Source: Betaproteobacteria bacterium
GTDB lineage: Bacteria > Pseudomonadota > Gammaproteobacteria > Burkholderiales > Burkholderiaceae
Reading direction: 5' to 3'
Length of the DNA: 41,554 bases
NCBI GenBank assembly: GCA_016867965.1
Contig: VGIH01000002.1
Span: 1-41,554 of the forward strand
In this document: positions 1 through 8,932 of the stretch, piece after piece
Position numbering within the stretch: position 1 is the stretch's first letter
How the letters are laid out: each line of letters opens with the position of its first letter
Notes under the pieces: generated by a model
Databases searched by the model: none
What the model saw: only the letters and a program-made list of their open reading frames with translations
Told to the model about the DNA's origin: nothing
Made by a program: the position numbers and the translations under genes

Positions 1-126
1 TTTAAGGAATGGGCTGAGTATTTGTCGCGGGCAACTCACTTCTGCACCCGTTGCTCGGGCACAGAAGCGGTCGTACGTTCCAGTCGACGAGGCGTTATTA
101 AACCCCGATTTAGTCGAGGTCTGTAA
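1..126 (+). CDS. C-terminal end of an unidentified protein (partial)
   Basis: Frame 1 is open from the first base to a TAA at 124-126, giving 41 residues. The peptide holds a possible zinc-binding pair (C-T-R-C, residues 15-18) and an Arg/Lys-rich tail ending F-S-R-G-L. Its last 17 bases overlap the end of the convergent DUF3501 gene. I do not recognise the family. With so little sequence, a chance open frame cannot be ruled out, though the basic tail and CxxC look protein-like. Confidence 0.4.
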   Translation, partial: FKEWAEYLSRATHFCTRCSGTEAVVRSSRRGVIKPRFSRGL

Positions 127-694
127 CTAAGGAAGCGAGTGTTTCATGGGGGAGGGTTTCGACATGCATGGGATAACCCTTGTGGTCGCAACCCACCATC
201 ATCTGAGCACCCGCCTTGAGCGCGTCTTTCATGGCCGGTGTTAGTGGAATGCGCAGGAAATGCACGGCCGAGGTTTTCTCGGTCGTTGCTCGCTCTAAAT
301 CCTCGTCGGCAATTGCATAGACCCGTGGCTGACCTTCAATCTCAATAAAGATCTGATCTTCAACACCAACCAACTTTGCAAGCGCGACGCGACGATCTGC
401 CTCATTGGGGTACTCAATCATCATGGTGACCTTAAAGTCCGAACCACCAGGTACCATGGGGTTGTATGCATCCAACTCATCTTGAATACCTTCGTCTTCG
501 AAGGTTTTCTCAACGCGTAACATCTCTTGAATCTGATAACGCATTAAGAACTCGTTTTCAAAGATGAGAGTAAGGTGATCGCCTAAATGAACAGTGCGCA
601 GTTTGCGTTCAGCAATGGCGCGCGCTCTGATGTCAGGACGTGCTTTGTGATAAGTCTCAAGGCTTAATAAACTATCGCGAGTAATTTTTCCCAT
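110..694 (-). CDS. DUF3501 family protein
   Basis: A protein of about 194 residues matching the DUF3501 family, whose members typically open with a K-[IL]-T-R-x-x-L-L-S-L-E stretch as seen here. The biochemical function is unknown. In proteobacteria these genes usually sit just downstream of a GlpC-like Fe-S oxidoreductase, often with a rubrerythrin, which suggests a role in redox or oxidative-stress chemistry. An in-frame ATG at 713-715 would add seven residues. I prefer the ATG at 692-694 because AGGA lies 9 bases before it and the protein then begins where the family does. It follows the Fe-S gene with a gap of 24 bases (3 bases if the upstream ATG is used), so the two are surely co-transcribed. 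Confidence 0.8.
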   Translation of the reverse strand: MGKITRDSLLSLETYHKARPDIRARAIAERKLRTVHLGDHLTLIFENEFLMRYQIQEMLRVEKTFEDEGIQDELDAYNPMVPGGSDFKVTMMIEYPNEADRRVALAKLVGVEDQIFIEIEGQPRVYAIADEDLERATTEKTSAVHFLRIPLTPAMKDALKAGAQMMVGCDHKGYPMHVETLPHETLASLVTDLD

Positions 695-718
695 TTCAAT
701 TGATCCTGTTGTCATGAT

Positions 719-2056
719 TTAGAGTCCGTAGGCTTTGGCCATTAGTGTTAGTGGATGCGCCATGGCAGTTTTCGGCAAACCAAGTTCATCCATCCCTTGA
801 GCAATATGATGCCCAGCGAGTTGGCAATCGGAGCTAATGTAATTGGGCGATTCTTCGGCCATGCTGCGAAATACTGGACGACCAATTTTCATCGCCATTG
901 CATGAAACTCTTTTTTTACACCCCACGTTCCTGAGTGGCCTGAGCAGCGCTCAACCACATTCACTTCAGTACCTGGAATGAGTTTGAGTGCTTCAGCGGT
1001 CTTCTGGCCAACGTTTTGCACGCGTGAGTGGCAGGCAACGTGATAGCTCACATGACCCAGCTCTTCTTTGAAGTCTTGATTGAGGAGGCCATCTTTACTG
1101 CGCGCAATAAAGTACTCAAACGGATCCCACATGGCTTCTTTGACCGCTTGCACATCAGCATCATCTGGGAACATGAGGGGTAACTCTTGTTTGAACATCA
1201 GGGTGCACGATGGAATTGGGGTCACGATGGCGTAACCCTCACGCGCCAATTTAGCAAGTTTGGGGATGTTCTTATCTTTATTTTCTTTTACGGATTCAAG
1301 GTCACCCAATTCGAGTTTTGGCATTCCACAGCACGCCTCTTTATCAACTAGCGCATAGGGAATCTGATTGTGATTCAGAATCTTGATGAGGTCTTGGCCA
1401 ATACCGGGCTCGTTGTAGTTGATGTAGCAGGTTGCATAGATGGCGACCTTGCCAGGAGTGCGTTGACCATCTTTAACTGGAAACGCCGCCGATGTCTTCG
1501 CCAATTGTGGGAAGGTCTTCGCAGCATACTCAGGAACCCACGCTTTTTTATCAACGCCTAAAGCACCTTCCATTACCAGTCGTGTAACACCCATGTTATT
1601 GACCGCATTGACTGCTTGGGTCACGATTGGAATGCCTGCAAATTGACCGAGTTTGTCCGTAGACGATAACAATTTGTCGCGAAAGGTCGTTTTACCCTCT
1701 TTGAAGGCAACCGCTTTGGCGCGCAACATGAGGTGAGGGAAATCAATATTCCACGGGTGAGGTGGGGTGTAGGGGCATTTGGTCATGTAGCAAACATCAC
1801 ACAGATAACACTGATCAACAACTTTTTGATAATCCGCTTTCGCTACCCCTTCCACTTCACCTTCTTCGGTCGCATCGACAAGATCAAAAAGGGTTGGGAA
1901 TGAGCCGCACAGGTTGACGCAGCGACGGCAACCATGGCAAAGATCGAACACCCGCTCTATCTCGGCTTCAAGCTTTTCGGTGTTGTAGAAGTCCGGATTT
2001 GTCCAGTCCAGGGGGTGTCTGGTTGGGGCTTCGAGATTACCTTCGCGTAAAGTCAT
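719..2056 (-). CDS. Fe-S oxidoreductase, GlpC/HdrD-like
   Basis: A 445-residue predicted cytoplasmic electron-transfer protein. The N-terminal part carries two ferredoxin-type 4Fe-4S motifs: C-H-G-C-R-R-C-V-N-L-C near residue 40 and C-Y-L-C-D-V-C-Y-M-T-K-C-P near residue 83. The C-terminal half has the CCG-type cysteine motifs of heterodisulfide-reductase-like subunits (C-C-G-M-P near 242, and V-A-C-H-S-R with C-S-G-H-S-G further on). This arrangement is shared with GlpC and its relatives; the natural substrate cannot be read from sequence. AAGG lies 8 bases before the ATG. It heads a two-gene operon with DUF3501. It is probably not glpC itself, as no glpA or glpB is beside it. Confidence 0.85.
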   Translation of the reverse strand: MTLREGNLEAPTRHPLDWTNPDFYNTEKLEAEIERVFDLCHGCRRCVNLCGSFPTLFDLVDATEEGEVEGVAKADYQKVVDQCYLCDVCYMTKCPYTPPHPWNIDFPHLMLRAKAVAFKEGKTTFRDKLLSSTDKLGQFAGIPIVTQAVNAVNNMGVTRLVMEGALGVDKKAWVPEYAAKTFPQLAKTSAAFPVKDGQRTPGKVAIYATCYINYNEPGIGQDLIKILNHNQIPYALVDKEACCGMPKLELGDLESVKENKDKNIPKLAKLAREGYAIVTPIPSCTLMFKQELPLMFPDDADVQAVKEAMWDPFEYFIARSKDGLLNQDFKEELGHVSYHVACHSRVQNVGQKTAEALKLIPGTEVNVVERCSGHSGTWGVKKEFHAMAMKIGRPVFRSMAEESPNYISSDCQLAGHHIAQGMDELGLPKTAMAHPLTLMAKAYGL

Positions 2057-2170
2057 GGGTTTACCTTCGAGAGAAAAATTAAGATGGACGCAGTTTAGGG
2101 TTTTTTCCTATGATAGCCAAATTGTATTAATTAAAAATATTGATAGATTTTATTTAAATAACTGATTTAT

Positions 2171-2758
2171 ATGGATTTTTATGGATTATTGATTTCCACT
2201 GGGGTTGTTGCCTTAGCGGAAATCGGGGATAAGACCCAGCTTTTATCCTTGATGCTCGCTGCGCGCTATCCCAAACATGCTTGGCCAATTGTGTGGGGGA
2301 TCCTGCTGGCAACCCTTGCCAACCACGCCCTGGCCGCCTATGTGGGGCATTGGGTTGCTGGGCTACTGAGTCCTGATCTATTGCGTTGGATCTTGGGGAT
2401 TGGATTTTTAGCCCTCGGCGCATGGCTACTCATTCCCGACAAACTGGATGAAGGCCAGGCCGCAAAACCAGCCAAAGGGGCTTGGGCAATTTTTGTCTTA
2501 ACCACCAGCTTGTTCTTCATTGCTGAAATGGGAGATAAAACCCAAATCGCGACGATTGCGCTCGGTGCAAAGTACGACAGTGTTTTATCTGTAACCCTTG
2601 GAACCACTCTGGGCATGATGTTAGCGAATGCCCCGGCAGTATGGCTTGGACAACAATTTACCAAGCGCTTGCCAATTGCGTGGGTGCATCGGATTGCCGC
2701 CACGATTTTCATTGTGCTTGGAATGGCTACTCTACTTTGGGGTGGGAATCTTACCTAA
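2171..2758 (+). CDS. GDT1/UPF0016 (TMEM165-like) cation exporter
   Basis: A 195-residue polytopic inner-membrane protein with about six hydrophobic segments arranged as two repeats. Each repeat carries the family signature: E-I-G-D-K-T-Q near residue 17 and E-M-G-D-K-T-Q near residue 119. Members of UPF0016 (yeast Gdt1, human TMEM165, bacterial MneA) export Mn2+ or Ca2+ in exchange for protons, so Mn2+ homeostasis is the likely role. The upstream divergent region is only 114 bases and AT-rich; I see no yybP-ykoY-type riboswitch in it and no clear Shine-Dalgarno sequence. It lies 32 bases before pepN and may be co-transcribed with it. Confidence 0.85.
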   Translation: MDFYGLLISTGVVALAEIGDKTQLLSLMLAARYPKHAWPIVWGILLATLANHALAAYVGHWVAGLLSPDLLRWILGIGFLALGAWLLIPDKLDEGQAAKPAKGAWAIFVLTTSLFFIAEMGDKTQIATIALGAKYDSVLSVTLGTTLGMMLANAPAVWLGQQFTKRLPIAWVHRIAATIFIVLGMATLLWGGNLT

Positions 2759-2790
2759 TTACTTATTTAGGAAGCAACTAAAATCATTTC

Positions 2791-5457
2791 ATGCGAACTG
2801 ATTCTGCCAAGCGCTTTTTGCGCCTCCACTACACAGCCCCTGATTATCAATTTGGCCAGGTGGAACTTGATGTTGAGTTAATACCTCAGCGCACCCTCGT
2901 GCATAGTCGCATTGAGGTGATCCCGACTGAGGCAACACAAAATGCTAAAGACGAGGTTTCCCTCATCTTGGATGGCGAGGATCTAGAGTTTATTAGTCTG
3001 CGCATCAATGGCCAAACCCATCGCCATGTGGAGTTAACACCAGGCCGAATGGTGATTCATGGCCTACCTAATCGAGGTAAGCAAAATTTTGTCATTGAAA
3101 TCAAAGCCGCATGCATACCTGAAAAAAATACCTCCCTAATGGGGCTGTATGTCTCACGCGGTAATTTCTTTACGCAGTGCGAAGCAGAGGGTTTTCGCAA
3201 AATTACTTATTACCAAGATCGCCCCGATGTAATGGCGCGCTATCGGGTGACCTTGCGTGCCCGCAAAGCGGATTATCCGGTCTTGCTCTCGAATGGAAAT
3301 TTGATTGCCAAAGAGGATTTAGCTGATGGTTGGCACAGCGCTATTTGGGAGGATCCATTTCCGAAACCTTCTTATTTATTTGCATTAGTGGCTGGCAAAT
3401 TTGTTTGCTTAGAGGATGTCATTACTTCTGGTGGTGGCGATAAAAAGCTATTGCAAATTTGGGTCGAGCCCCGCGATTTGCATAAAACCCATCATGCAAT
3501 GGATTCTTTAAAGCGATCAATCGCCTGGGATGAAGAACGCTTTGGATTGGAACTTGATTTAGAGCGCTTCATGATTGTGGCCGTGAGCGACTTCAATATG
3601 GGGGCGATGGAGAACAAGGGTCTCAATATCTTTAATACTAAGTTTGTGCTTGCGGATGCGCAAACTGCCACGGATACGGATTTTGCCAATGTAGAGAGCG
3701 TGGTCGCGCACGAGTATTTTCATAATTGGACGGGTAACCGGGTGACTTGCCGGGATTGGTTTCAGTTATCACTAAAAGAAGGTTTAACGGTATTTCGGGA
3801 TCAAGAGTTCTCAGCCGATCAAATGGGTACCGAGTCTGGTAGGGCAGTCAAGCGCATCGACGATGTGCGTTTATTACGCCAGATGCAGTTCCCCGAGGAT
3901 GCGGGACCCATGGCGCATCCCATTCGCCCTGATGAGTATCAAGAAATCAATAATTTCTATACGGTCACGGTTTACGAGAAGGGTGCCGAAGTAGTACGGA
4001 TGTATCAAACCTTACTCGGGGTCGACGGCTTTCGTCGCGGTATGGATTTGTACTTCAAGCGACATGATGGGATGGCGGTCACTTGCGATGAGTTCATCGC
4101 GGCGATGGCAGACGCCAATGGGCGTGATCTCAGTCAGTTTAAAAATTGGTACAGTCAATCGGGTACCCCACGGGTTCAAGTCAAGGAACAATTTGATTCG
4201 CGCAAACACGAGTACCGCTTGACCCTCAAGCAATCTTGCCCGCCCACTCCCGGGCAAGTAACCAAAAAGCCATTTCATATTCCATTGAAAGCGAGTTTGT
4301 TGTTTGAACAAGATGCATCCATTGGCTCGAAAGAGGGAAAGTATTTTGGTCAAGAGGTATTGCTGGAGCTGACCCAGCCAGAGCAAACTTGGGTCGTTAA
4401 GCAAATTCCTGCCAAACCCGTGCTTTCAATCAATCGGGATTTCTCTGCTCCCATTGTGCTTGAGCATCCGCAGAGTGAAGCAGAGCTACTCGCTCTGATG
4501 GCATACGAAACCGATTCGTTCAACCGCTGGGAGGCTGTGCAAAAGTTAGCCCAACAATTTATTTTGGCAGACCGAAAGCCCGACCAACAATTACTAGAGG
4601 CCTACCGCAGATTGTTGGTTGATCCACAATTGGATCCAGCCTATAAGCAACTTCTCTTTACGCTGCCAGCTGAAAGCTATTTGTATGAGCAGGCTCAATC
4701 GGTTGATCCTCAGAAATTACATTGGGCGCGTAGAGGCTTTAAGTCAGCCTTGGCAAAAGCACTCAAATCCGATTGGGCGAAGACCTATAAGTCGCTTCAA
4801 ACGTCAATGAACTACAGCCCGGATGCCAATAGCATGGGTCGGCGTGCCCTCAAAAATGATGCACTTATGATGCTTTTGGAAACCAACGATACGCAATGGT
4901 ACGAAGTGGCTGAGGAGCAATACGAGTTAGCAAACAATATGACCGATCGCTTTGCGGCATTACAGGCTCTTGTATTCGCTGGTGCACCGCAGGCTGAGAA
5001 TGCCATAGCGGATTTTTATCAGCGCTTTGCCGAAGATCCTCTCGTGGTGGATAAGTGGTTTGCTTTGCAAGCAACTCGACCCCCACAAACCGAGGGTCAG
5101 TCTGTGCTTGGTCTCGTTCAGGCGCTCATGCGTCATCCTGCTTTCCAGATGAATAACCCCAATCGGGTACGCAGCCTTATTCATGCATTTTGTTTGAGCA
5201 ACCCGGGTGGATTTCATGGGGCTGATGGTGTGACCTATGCCTTTTGGGCTGAGCAGGTGATTGCACTTGATGAGATCAATCCCCAGGTAGCGGCACGACT
5301 AGCTCGCGGTTTAGACCGCTGGCGTCAGTTTGCACCGCGCTACCAAAGGCCAATGAAAGCTGGGTTGGAGACAGTAGCGGCAGTTAGTCGTCTTTCACCC
5401 GATGTGCACGAGGTCATATCAAAGGCATTAGCGAGCACTCATCCCAGCAAGCCATAA
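2791..5457 (+). CDS. pepN: Aminopeptidase N (M1 family)
   Basis: A full-length (888 residues) M1 zinc metallopeptidase that removes N-terminal residues from peptides in the cytoplasm. Seen directly: the substrate-recognition motif G-A-M-E-N near residue 271, the zinc-binding H-E-Y-F-H-N-W at about 307-313, and the third zinc ligand, a glutamate in L-K-E-G-L, about 18 residues later. Length and motif spacing match the long bacterial PepN, including the C-terminal helical domain. There is no signal peptide and the Shine-Dalgarno sequence is weak. Its stop codon lies inside the loop of an inverted repeat, and a tRNA gene follows. Confidence 0.95.
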   Translation: MRTDSAKRFLRLHYTAPDYQFGQVELDVELIPQRTLVHSRIEVIPTEATQNAKDEVSLILDGEDLEFISLRINGQTHRHVELTPGRMVIHGLPNRGKQNFVIEIKAACIPEKNTSLMGLYVSRGNFFTQCEAEGFRKITYYQDRPDVMARYRVTLRARKADYPVLLSNGNLIAKEDLADGWHSAIWEDPFPKPSYLFALVAGKFVCLEDVITSGGGDKKLLQIWVEPRDLHKTHHAMDSLKRSIAWDEERFGLELDLERFMIVAVSDFNMGAMENKGLNIFNTKFVLADAQTATDTDFANVESVVAHEYFHNWTGNRVTCRDWFQLSLKEGLTVFRDQEFSADQMGTESGRAVKRIDDVRLLRQMQFPEDAGPMAHPIRPDEYQEINNFYTVTVYEKGAEVVRMYQTLLGVDGFRRGMDLYFKRHDGMAVTCDEFIAAMADANGRDLSQFKNWYSQSGTPRVQVKEQFDSRKHEYRLTLKQSCPPTPGQVTKKPFHIPLKASLLFEQDASIGSKEGKYFGQEVLLELTQPEQTWVVKQIPAKPVLSINRDFSAPIVLEHPQSEAELLALMAYETDSFNRWEAVQKLAQQFILADRKPDQQLLEAYRRLLVDPQLDPAYKQLLFTLPAESYLYEQAQSVDPQKLHWARRGFKSALAKALKSDWAKTYKSLQTSMNYSPDANSMGRRALKNDALMMLLETNDTQWYEVAEEQYELANNMTDRFAALQALVFAGAPQAENAIADFYQRFAEDPLVVDKWFALQATRPPQTEGQSVLGLVQALMRHPAFQMNNPNRVRSLIHAFCLSNPGGFHGADGVTYAFWAEQVIALDEINPQVAARLARGLDRWRQFAPRYQRPMKAGLETVAAVSRLSPDVHEVISKALASTHPSKP

Positions 5458-5478
5458 AGGCATTGATTTTGCTGGGAT
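5441..5478. repeat. 10-bp inverted repeat around the pepN stop codon
   Basis: ATCCCAGCAA (5441-5450) and TTGCTGGGAT (5469-5478) are perfectly complementary arms separated by 18 bases that contain the pepN TAA. A transcript could fold into a stable hairpin here. There is no run of T after it, so it is not a classical intrinsic terminator. It could protect the 3' end or separate pepN from the tRNA transcript. Confidence 0.6.
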
Positions 5479-5518
5479 AAAATCACAAGCTTAACGTAAT
5501 CTAGTTCTTAAGGTTCAT

Positions 5519-5594
5519 GCCGGAATAGCTCAGTTGGTAGAGCAGCGCATTCGTAATGCGAAGGTCGTAGGTTCGATTCCTATTTCCGGCACCA
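5519..5594 (+). tRNA. tRNA-Thr (CGU)
   Basis: A 76-base cloverleaf with acceptor arms GCCGGAA and TTCCGGC, a D-arm with AGCTCAGTTGG, anticodon loop TTCGTAA giving anticodon CGU, T-arm GGTTCGATTCC, and an encoded CCA end. The anticodon-arm sequence is the same as I recall for E. coli tRNA-Thr(CGU). It is a single gene standing between pepN and tctC. Confidence 0.97.
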
Positions 5595-5620
5595 TCGTTT
5601 CTAATAAATAAATGCCTAAA

Positions 5621-5651
5621 GTACGGGTTTTCACTAGTCAGTACGGGTTTT
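5621..5651. repeat. Two 11-bp direct repeats, 20-bp period
   Basis: GTACGGGTTTT occurs at 5621-5631 and again at 5641-5651, exactly 20 bases apart, which places both copies on nearly the same face of the helix. They lie between the tRNA-Thr gene and tctC. This could be a tandem operator for a regulator of the transporter. An attachment-site remnant is the alternative, but no integrase is nearby. Confidence 0.5.
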
Positions 5652-5778
5652 ACTTATGTGAAAATTTTTGTTTGTTGATGTTTGTCAATTTTTGTCTAAA
5701 ACTTTTATTGAAGAATTAGTTAATAAAGTTGCTACATAACAATATTAATACTTTGAAAAACTTTTTGGAGGAGCAGCT

Positions 5779-6789
5779 ATGCGTTTGAGATTCAAGTCCA
5801 CCTTATTGAGTGTTGCGTTGATGGCTGGTTTTGCAGCTACAACCACCGCTCACGCTCAGGCTAAGTGGGAGCCAACAAAACCAGTTGAATTCATTATCTC
5901 TGCCGGTCCTGGTGGTGGCGCTGATCAAATGGCGCGAATGATTCAGGGTATTATCACTAAGCATAACCTGATGAAGCAGTCCATCATCCCTGTGAATAAG
6001 GGTGCAGGTGCAGGTGCCGAAGGTTATTTGGCCATTAAAGAAGCTAAGGGTGATCCCAACAAGATCATTATTACCCTCTCAAACCTGTTCACAACTCCTC
6101 GCGCAACCGGCGTGCCGTTTAGCTGGAAGGACATGACCCCAGTTGCGATGTTGGCTCTCGACCAGTTTGTGTTGTGGACCAATTCTGAAAAAGGTTATAA
6201 GTCCGCTAAAGACTATATCGACGCAGCAAAAGCTGCTGGCCCAGGCAAGTTCAAGATGGCTGGAACTGGATCGAAGCAAGAAGACCAAATCATCACCGTA
6301 GCGCTTGAAAAAGCAACTGGTACAAAGTTCACATATGTACCTTTCGGAGGTGGTGGCGCAGTAGCGGTTCAGTTAGTTGGTAATCACGTGGACTCGACTG
6401 TTAATAATCCGATCGAGGCTGTTGCACAGTGGCGCGCTGGCAAATTAACTGCGCAGTGCGTATTTGACACTCAGCGTATGCCCTATAAAGAGAAAATCAC
6501 AGCGACTCAATCATGGAATGATGTTCCAACCTGTAGAGAGGTTGGCGTTAACACTGATTACGTGATGTTGCGCGGTATTTTTATGCCGCCCGGTGTGACT
6601 CAGGCGCAAGTCGATTTTTACATCGATCTGTTCAAAAAAGTTCGTGAGACACCGGAGTGGAAGAAATTCATGGCTGATGGTGCGTTCAACCAAACCTTTA
6701 TGACCGGCAAAGAATACGTAGCTTGGTTAGAAAAGGCTGATGCATTACATGCCCAACTGATGAAAGAAGCAGGATTTCTTGCGAAGTAA
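5779..6789 (+). CDS. tctC: Tripartite tricarboxylate transporter binding protein (TctC/Bug family)
   Basis: A 336-residue periplasmic solute-binding protein. It begins with a basic start, a hydrophobic stretch and an A-H-A-Q cleavage site near residue 27. The mature part opens with the typical Bug sequence K-P-V-E-F-I-I-S-A-G-P-G-G-G-A-D-Q, which lines the ligand pocket. Bug proteins bind carboxylates or other small acids and deliver them to a TctA/TctB permease; the ligand here is unknown. The Shine-Dalgarno GGAGGAG (5767-5773) is strong. tctB and tctA follow on the same strand, and a hairpin with a T-run separates tctC from tctB. Confidence 0.92.
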   Translation: MRLRFKSTLLSVALMAGFAATTTAHAQAKWEPTKPVEFIISAGPGGGADQMARMIQGIITKHNLMKQSIIPVNKGAGAGAEGYLAIKEAKGDPNKIIITLSNLFTTPRATGVPFSWKDMTPVAMLALDQFVLWTNSEKGYKSAKDYIDAAKAAGPGKFKMAGTGSKQEDQIITVALEKATGTKFTYVPFGGGGAVAVQLVGNHVDSTVNNPIEAVAQWRAGKLTAQCVFDTQRMPYKEKITATQSWNDVPTCREVGVNTDYVMLRGIFMPPGVTQAQVDFYIDLFKKVRETPEWKKFMADGAFNQTFMTGKEYVAWLEKADALHAQLMKEAGFLAK

Positions 6790-6804
6790 TGATGTAATCT
6801 AAGA

Positions 6805-6836
6805 AATAAGACCTCATTGTGGGGTCTTATTTTTTT
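6805..6836 (+). terminator. Hairpin with T-run between tctC and tctB
   Basis: AATAAGACC (6805-6813) pairs perfectly with GGTCTTATT (6823-6831) across a 9-base loop, and further T residues follow to 6836. This is the form of an intrinsic terminator. Because tctB and tctA continue in the same direction, partial termination would give more binding protein than permease, as is common in binding-protein transporters. Confidence 0.75.
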
Positions 6837-6870
6837 CCTAATGAATAAAAAATATTAGAAAAGTACAGTT

Positions 6871-7386
6871 ATGTCAGAGCAATCAAATCAAAATTCCCTT
6901 GTTAGTATGCGTACAGTTGAGATTGCTGTGGCGCTCATGTTTCTTGTTTTTGCGATAGTTGTTATGCAAGGCAGTATTAAATTGGGATCTAGCTGGGGTA
7001 GTGACGGCCCACAAGCTGGTTATTTCCCTTTTTATATTAGTTTGATTATTTTGATCTCCAGTTCTGCAACCTTGATTCAGGCGGTTCGGCAAAAAGAATT
7101 GAGTAATGAGACTTTTGTAGACAAAGGCCCATTTCGTCAGGTATTAGCTGTTCTTATTCCTGCCTTCTTCTTCACCTTATCGATGCAGTTAATCGGCATC
7201 TATGTTTCTGCTGCAATTTATATTGCTTTTTTCATGATCTGGATTGGTAAGTACGCCGTATGGAAATCGATTGCCCTCGGTGTGGCAGTTAGCGTTGCGC
7301 TCTACATGATGTTTGAGTACTGGTTCCAGATTCCATTGCCCAGCGGTTCATTAATTAACCCGCTCGCATTGGTTGGTATTCAATAA
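6871..7386 (+). CDS. tctB: Tripartite tricarboxylate transporter small membrane subunit TctB
   Basis: A 171-residue inner-membrane protein with four hydrophobic segments (roughly residues 12-32, 52-70, 88-118 and 126-150). It matches the TctB subunit in size and in its motif D-G-P-Q-A-G-Y-F-P-F-Y after the first segment. TctB is the small, poorly conserved partner of TctA and is needed for sodium-coupled uptake of the acid delivered by TctC. It lies between tctC and tctA in the usual order. Confidence 0.88.
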   Translation: MSEQSNQNSLVSMRTVEIAVALMFLVFAIVVMQGSIKLGSSWGSDGPQAGYFPFYISLIILISSSATLIQAVRQKELSNETFVDKGPFRQVLAVLIPAFFFTLSMQLIGIYVSAAIYIAFFMIWIGKYAVWKSIALGVAVSVALYMMFEYWFQIPLPSGSLINPLALVGIQ

Positions 7387-7429
7387 GACACATTTATCCC
7401 TAAAACTAGAAAAATAAGAGGAACGTACG

Positions 7430-8923
7430 GTGGAAGAACTTAACGCACTTCTTAATGGCTTTGCAGTCGCACTGTCGCCATTTAATATTTTGCTGATGTT
7501 GGTGGGCGTAACGCTTGGAGTCATTATCGGCGTCTTGCCTGGCCTAGGCGGCGCCAACGGCATTGCAATTTTGTTGCCATTAACCTTTACGATGCCCCCC
7601 ACATCGGCCATCATCATGCTCTCTTGTATCTACTGGGGCGCTTTATTTGGTGGAGCTATAACGTCCATTTTGTTTAATATTCCCGGTGAGCCGTGGTCGG
7701 TTGCAACGACCTTTGATGGCTATCCTATGGCCCAACAGGGCAAGGCGGGTGAGGCCCTAACTATTTCCTTCACCTCTTCATTTATTGGCGCTTTATTTGC
7801 CATCATTATGATCACCTTCTTAGCGCCTTTGGTTGCTAAATTTGCTTTGCGTTTTGGTCCACCGGAGTTCTTTGCGGTTTATCTTCTAACCTTCTGTAGT
7901 TTTGTGGGTATGAACAAGGGTTCGCCATTTAAGGTGCTCTCTGCGATGATGCTTGGCTTTGCCTTGGCTGCCGTTGGTATGGACAGCGTGACCGGTCAAT
8001 TACGTCTGACCTTTGGTTCCACCGAACTGATGCGTGGCTTTGATTTCTTGATCGCAGTGATCGGTCTTTTTGGTATCGGCGAAATCTTGCAGTCGATGGA
8101 GGAGGGATTGAACTTCTCCGGTAAGACTGCCAAGATTCGTGCAAAGGTTGTGTTTGAGACCTGGGCGCGATTACCGCGCTACTGGGCCACATCGTTGCGT
8201 AGCTGCTTAATTGGGTGCTGGATGGGCATCACTCCTGGTGGCGCCACTCCTGCAGCGTTCATGAGCTATGGCCTTGCGAAGCAAATGTCAAAGAATCCCA
8301 AAAACTTTGGTAAGGGTGATGAGGAGGGCTTGGTTGCACCTGAGACAGCAAATAATGCAGCAGGTACGGCTGCGCTCCTGCCAATGCTGTCCTTAGGGAT
8401 TCCTGGTTCACCCACTGCAGCCGTATTGTTGGGAGGTCTTTTAATCTGGGGTTTACAACCTGGCCCATTACTCTTTGTGGAGCAACCTGACTTTGTTTGG
8501 GGCTTGATTGCAAGTATGTATCTTGGCAATATTGCAGCGCTCTTTGTGGTACTGACCTGTGTACCAACGTTCGCAGCAATTTTGAAGATCCCGTTCTCGA
8601 TCATTGCGCCAGTCATCATTGTGATTTGCGCAGTCGGTGCCTATACAGTAAACAACGCGATGTTCGATGTGTGGCTGATGTTGGGCTTCGGTGTCTTGGG
8701 TTATCTCTTCAAGAAACTCGACTACCCGATGGCGCCAATGGTTCTAGCCTTGGTCTTAGGTGATCGCGCTGAGGATTCCTTCCGTCAAGCAATGTTAGTT
8801 TCTCAAGGCAATCTTGGGATCTTCTTCTCGAACCCCTTGGTTGGTACCATCACAGGATTGGCATTAGTTCTACTTTTCTGGCCTCTCATCTCGAAGTTGA
8901 GACCTCAAAAAGTAGCCGCATAG
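7430..8923 (+). CDS. tctA: Tripartite tricarboxylate transporter large permease TctA
   Basis: A 497-residue permease with about 11-12 hydrophobic segments. The TctA signature is visible near residue 35 (G-V-L-P-G-L-G-G-A-N-G) and again in the second half (G-I-T-P-G-G-A-T-P-A). It forms the transport pathway with TctB. Translation starts at GTG (7430), preceded by AGAGG; no ATG fits better. A strong hairpin with a T-rich tail follows the stop and should end the transporter operon. Confidence 0.93.
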   Translation: MEELNALLNGFAVALSPFNILLMLVGVTLGVIIGVLPGLGGANGIAILLPLTFTMPPTSAIIMLSCIYWGALFGGAITSILFNIPGEPWSVATTFDGYPMAQQGKAGEALTISFTSSFIGALFAIIMITFLAPLVAKFALRFGPPEFFAVYLLTFCSFVGMNKGSPFKVLSAMMLGFALAAVGMDSVTGQLRLTFGSTELMRGFDFLIAVIGLFGIGEILQSMEEGLNFSGKTAKIRAKVVFETWARLPRYWATSLRSCLIGCWMGITPGGATPAAFMSYGLAKQMSKNPKNFGKGDEEGLVAPETANNAAGTAALLPMLSLGIPGSPTAAVLLGGLLIWGLQPGPLLFVEQPDFVWGLIASMYLGNIAALFVVLTCVPTFAAILKIPFSIIAPVIIVICAVGAYTVNNAMFDVWLMLGFGVLGYLFKKLDYPMAPMVLALVLGDRAEDSFRQAMLVSQGNLGIFFSNPLVGTITGLALVLLFWPLISKLRPQKVAA

Positions 8924-8932
8924 TTAACAAAA

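Noticed and set aside
5519-5778. Integration site of a mobile element at tRNA-Thr
   Set aside because: No integrase, no repeated tRNA end and no foreign genes follow; the tct operon begins directly.
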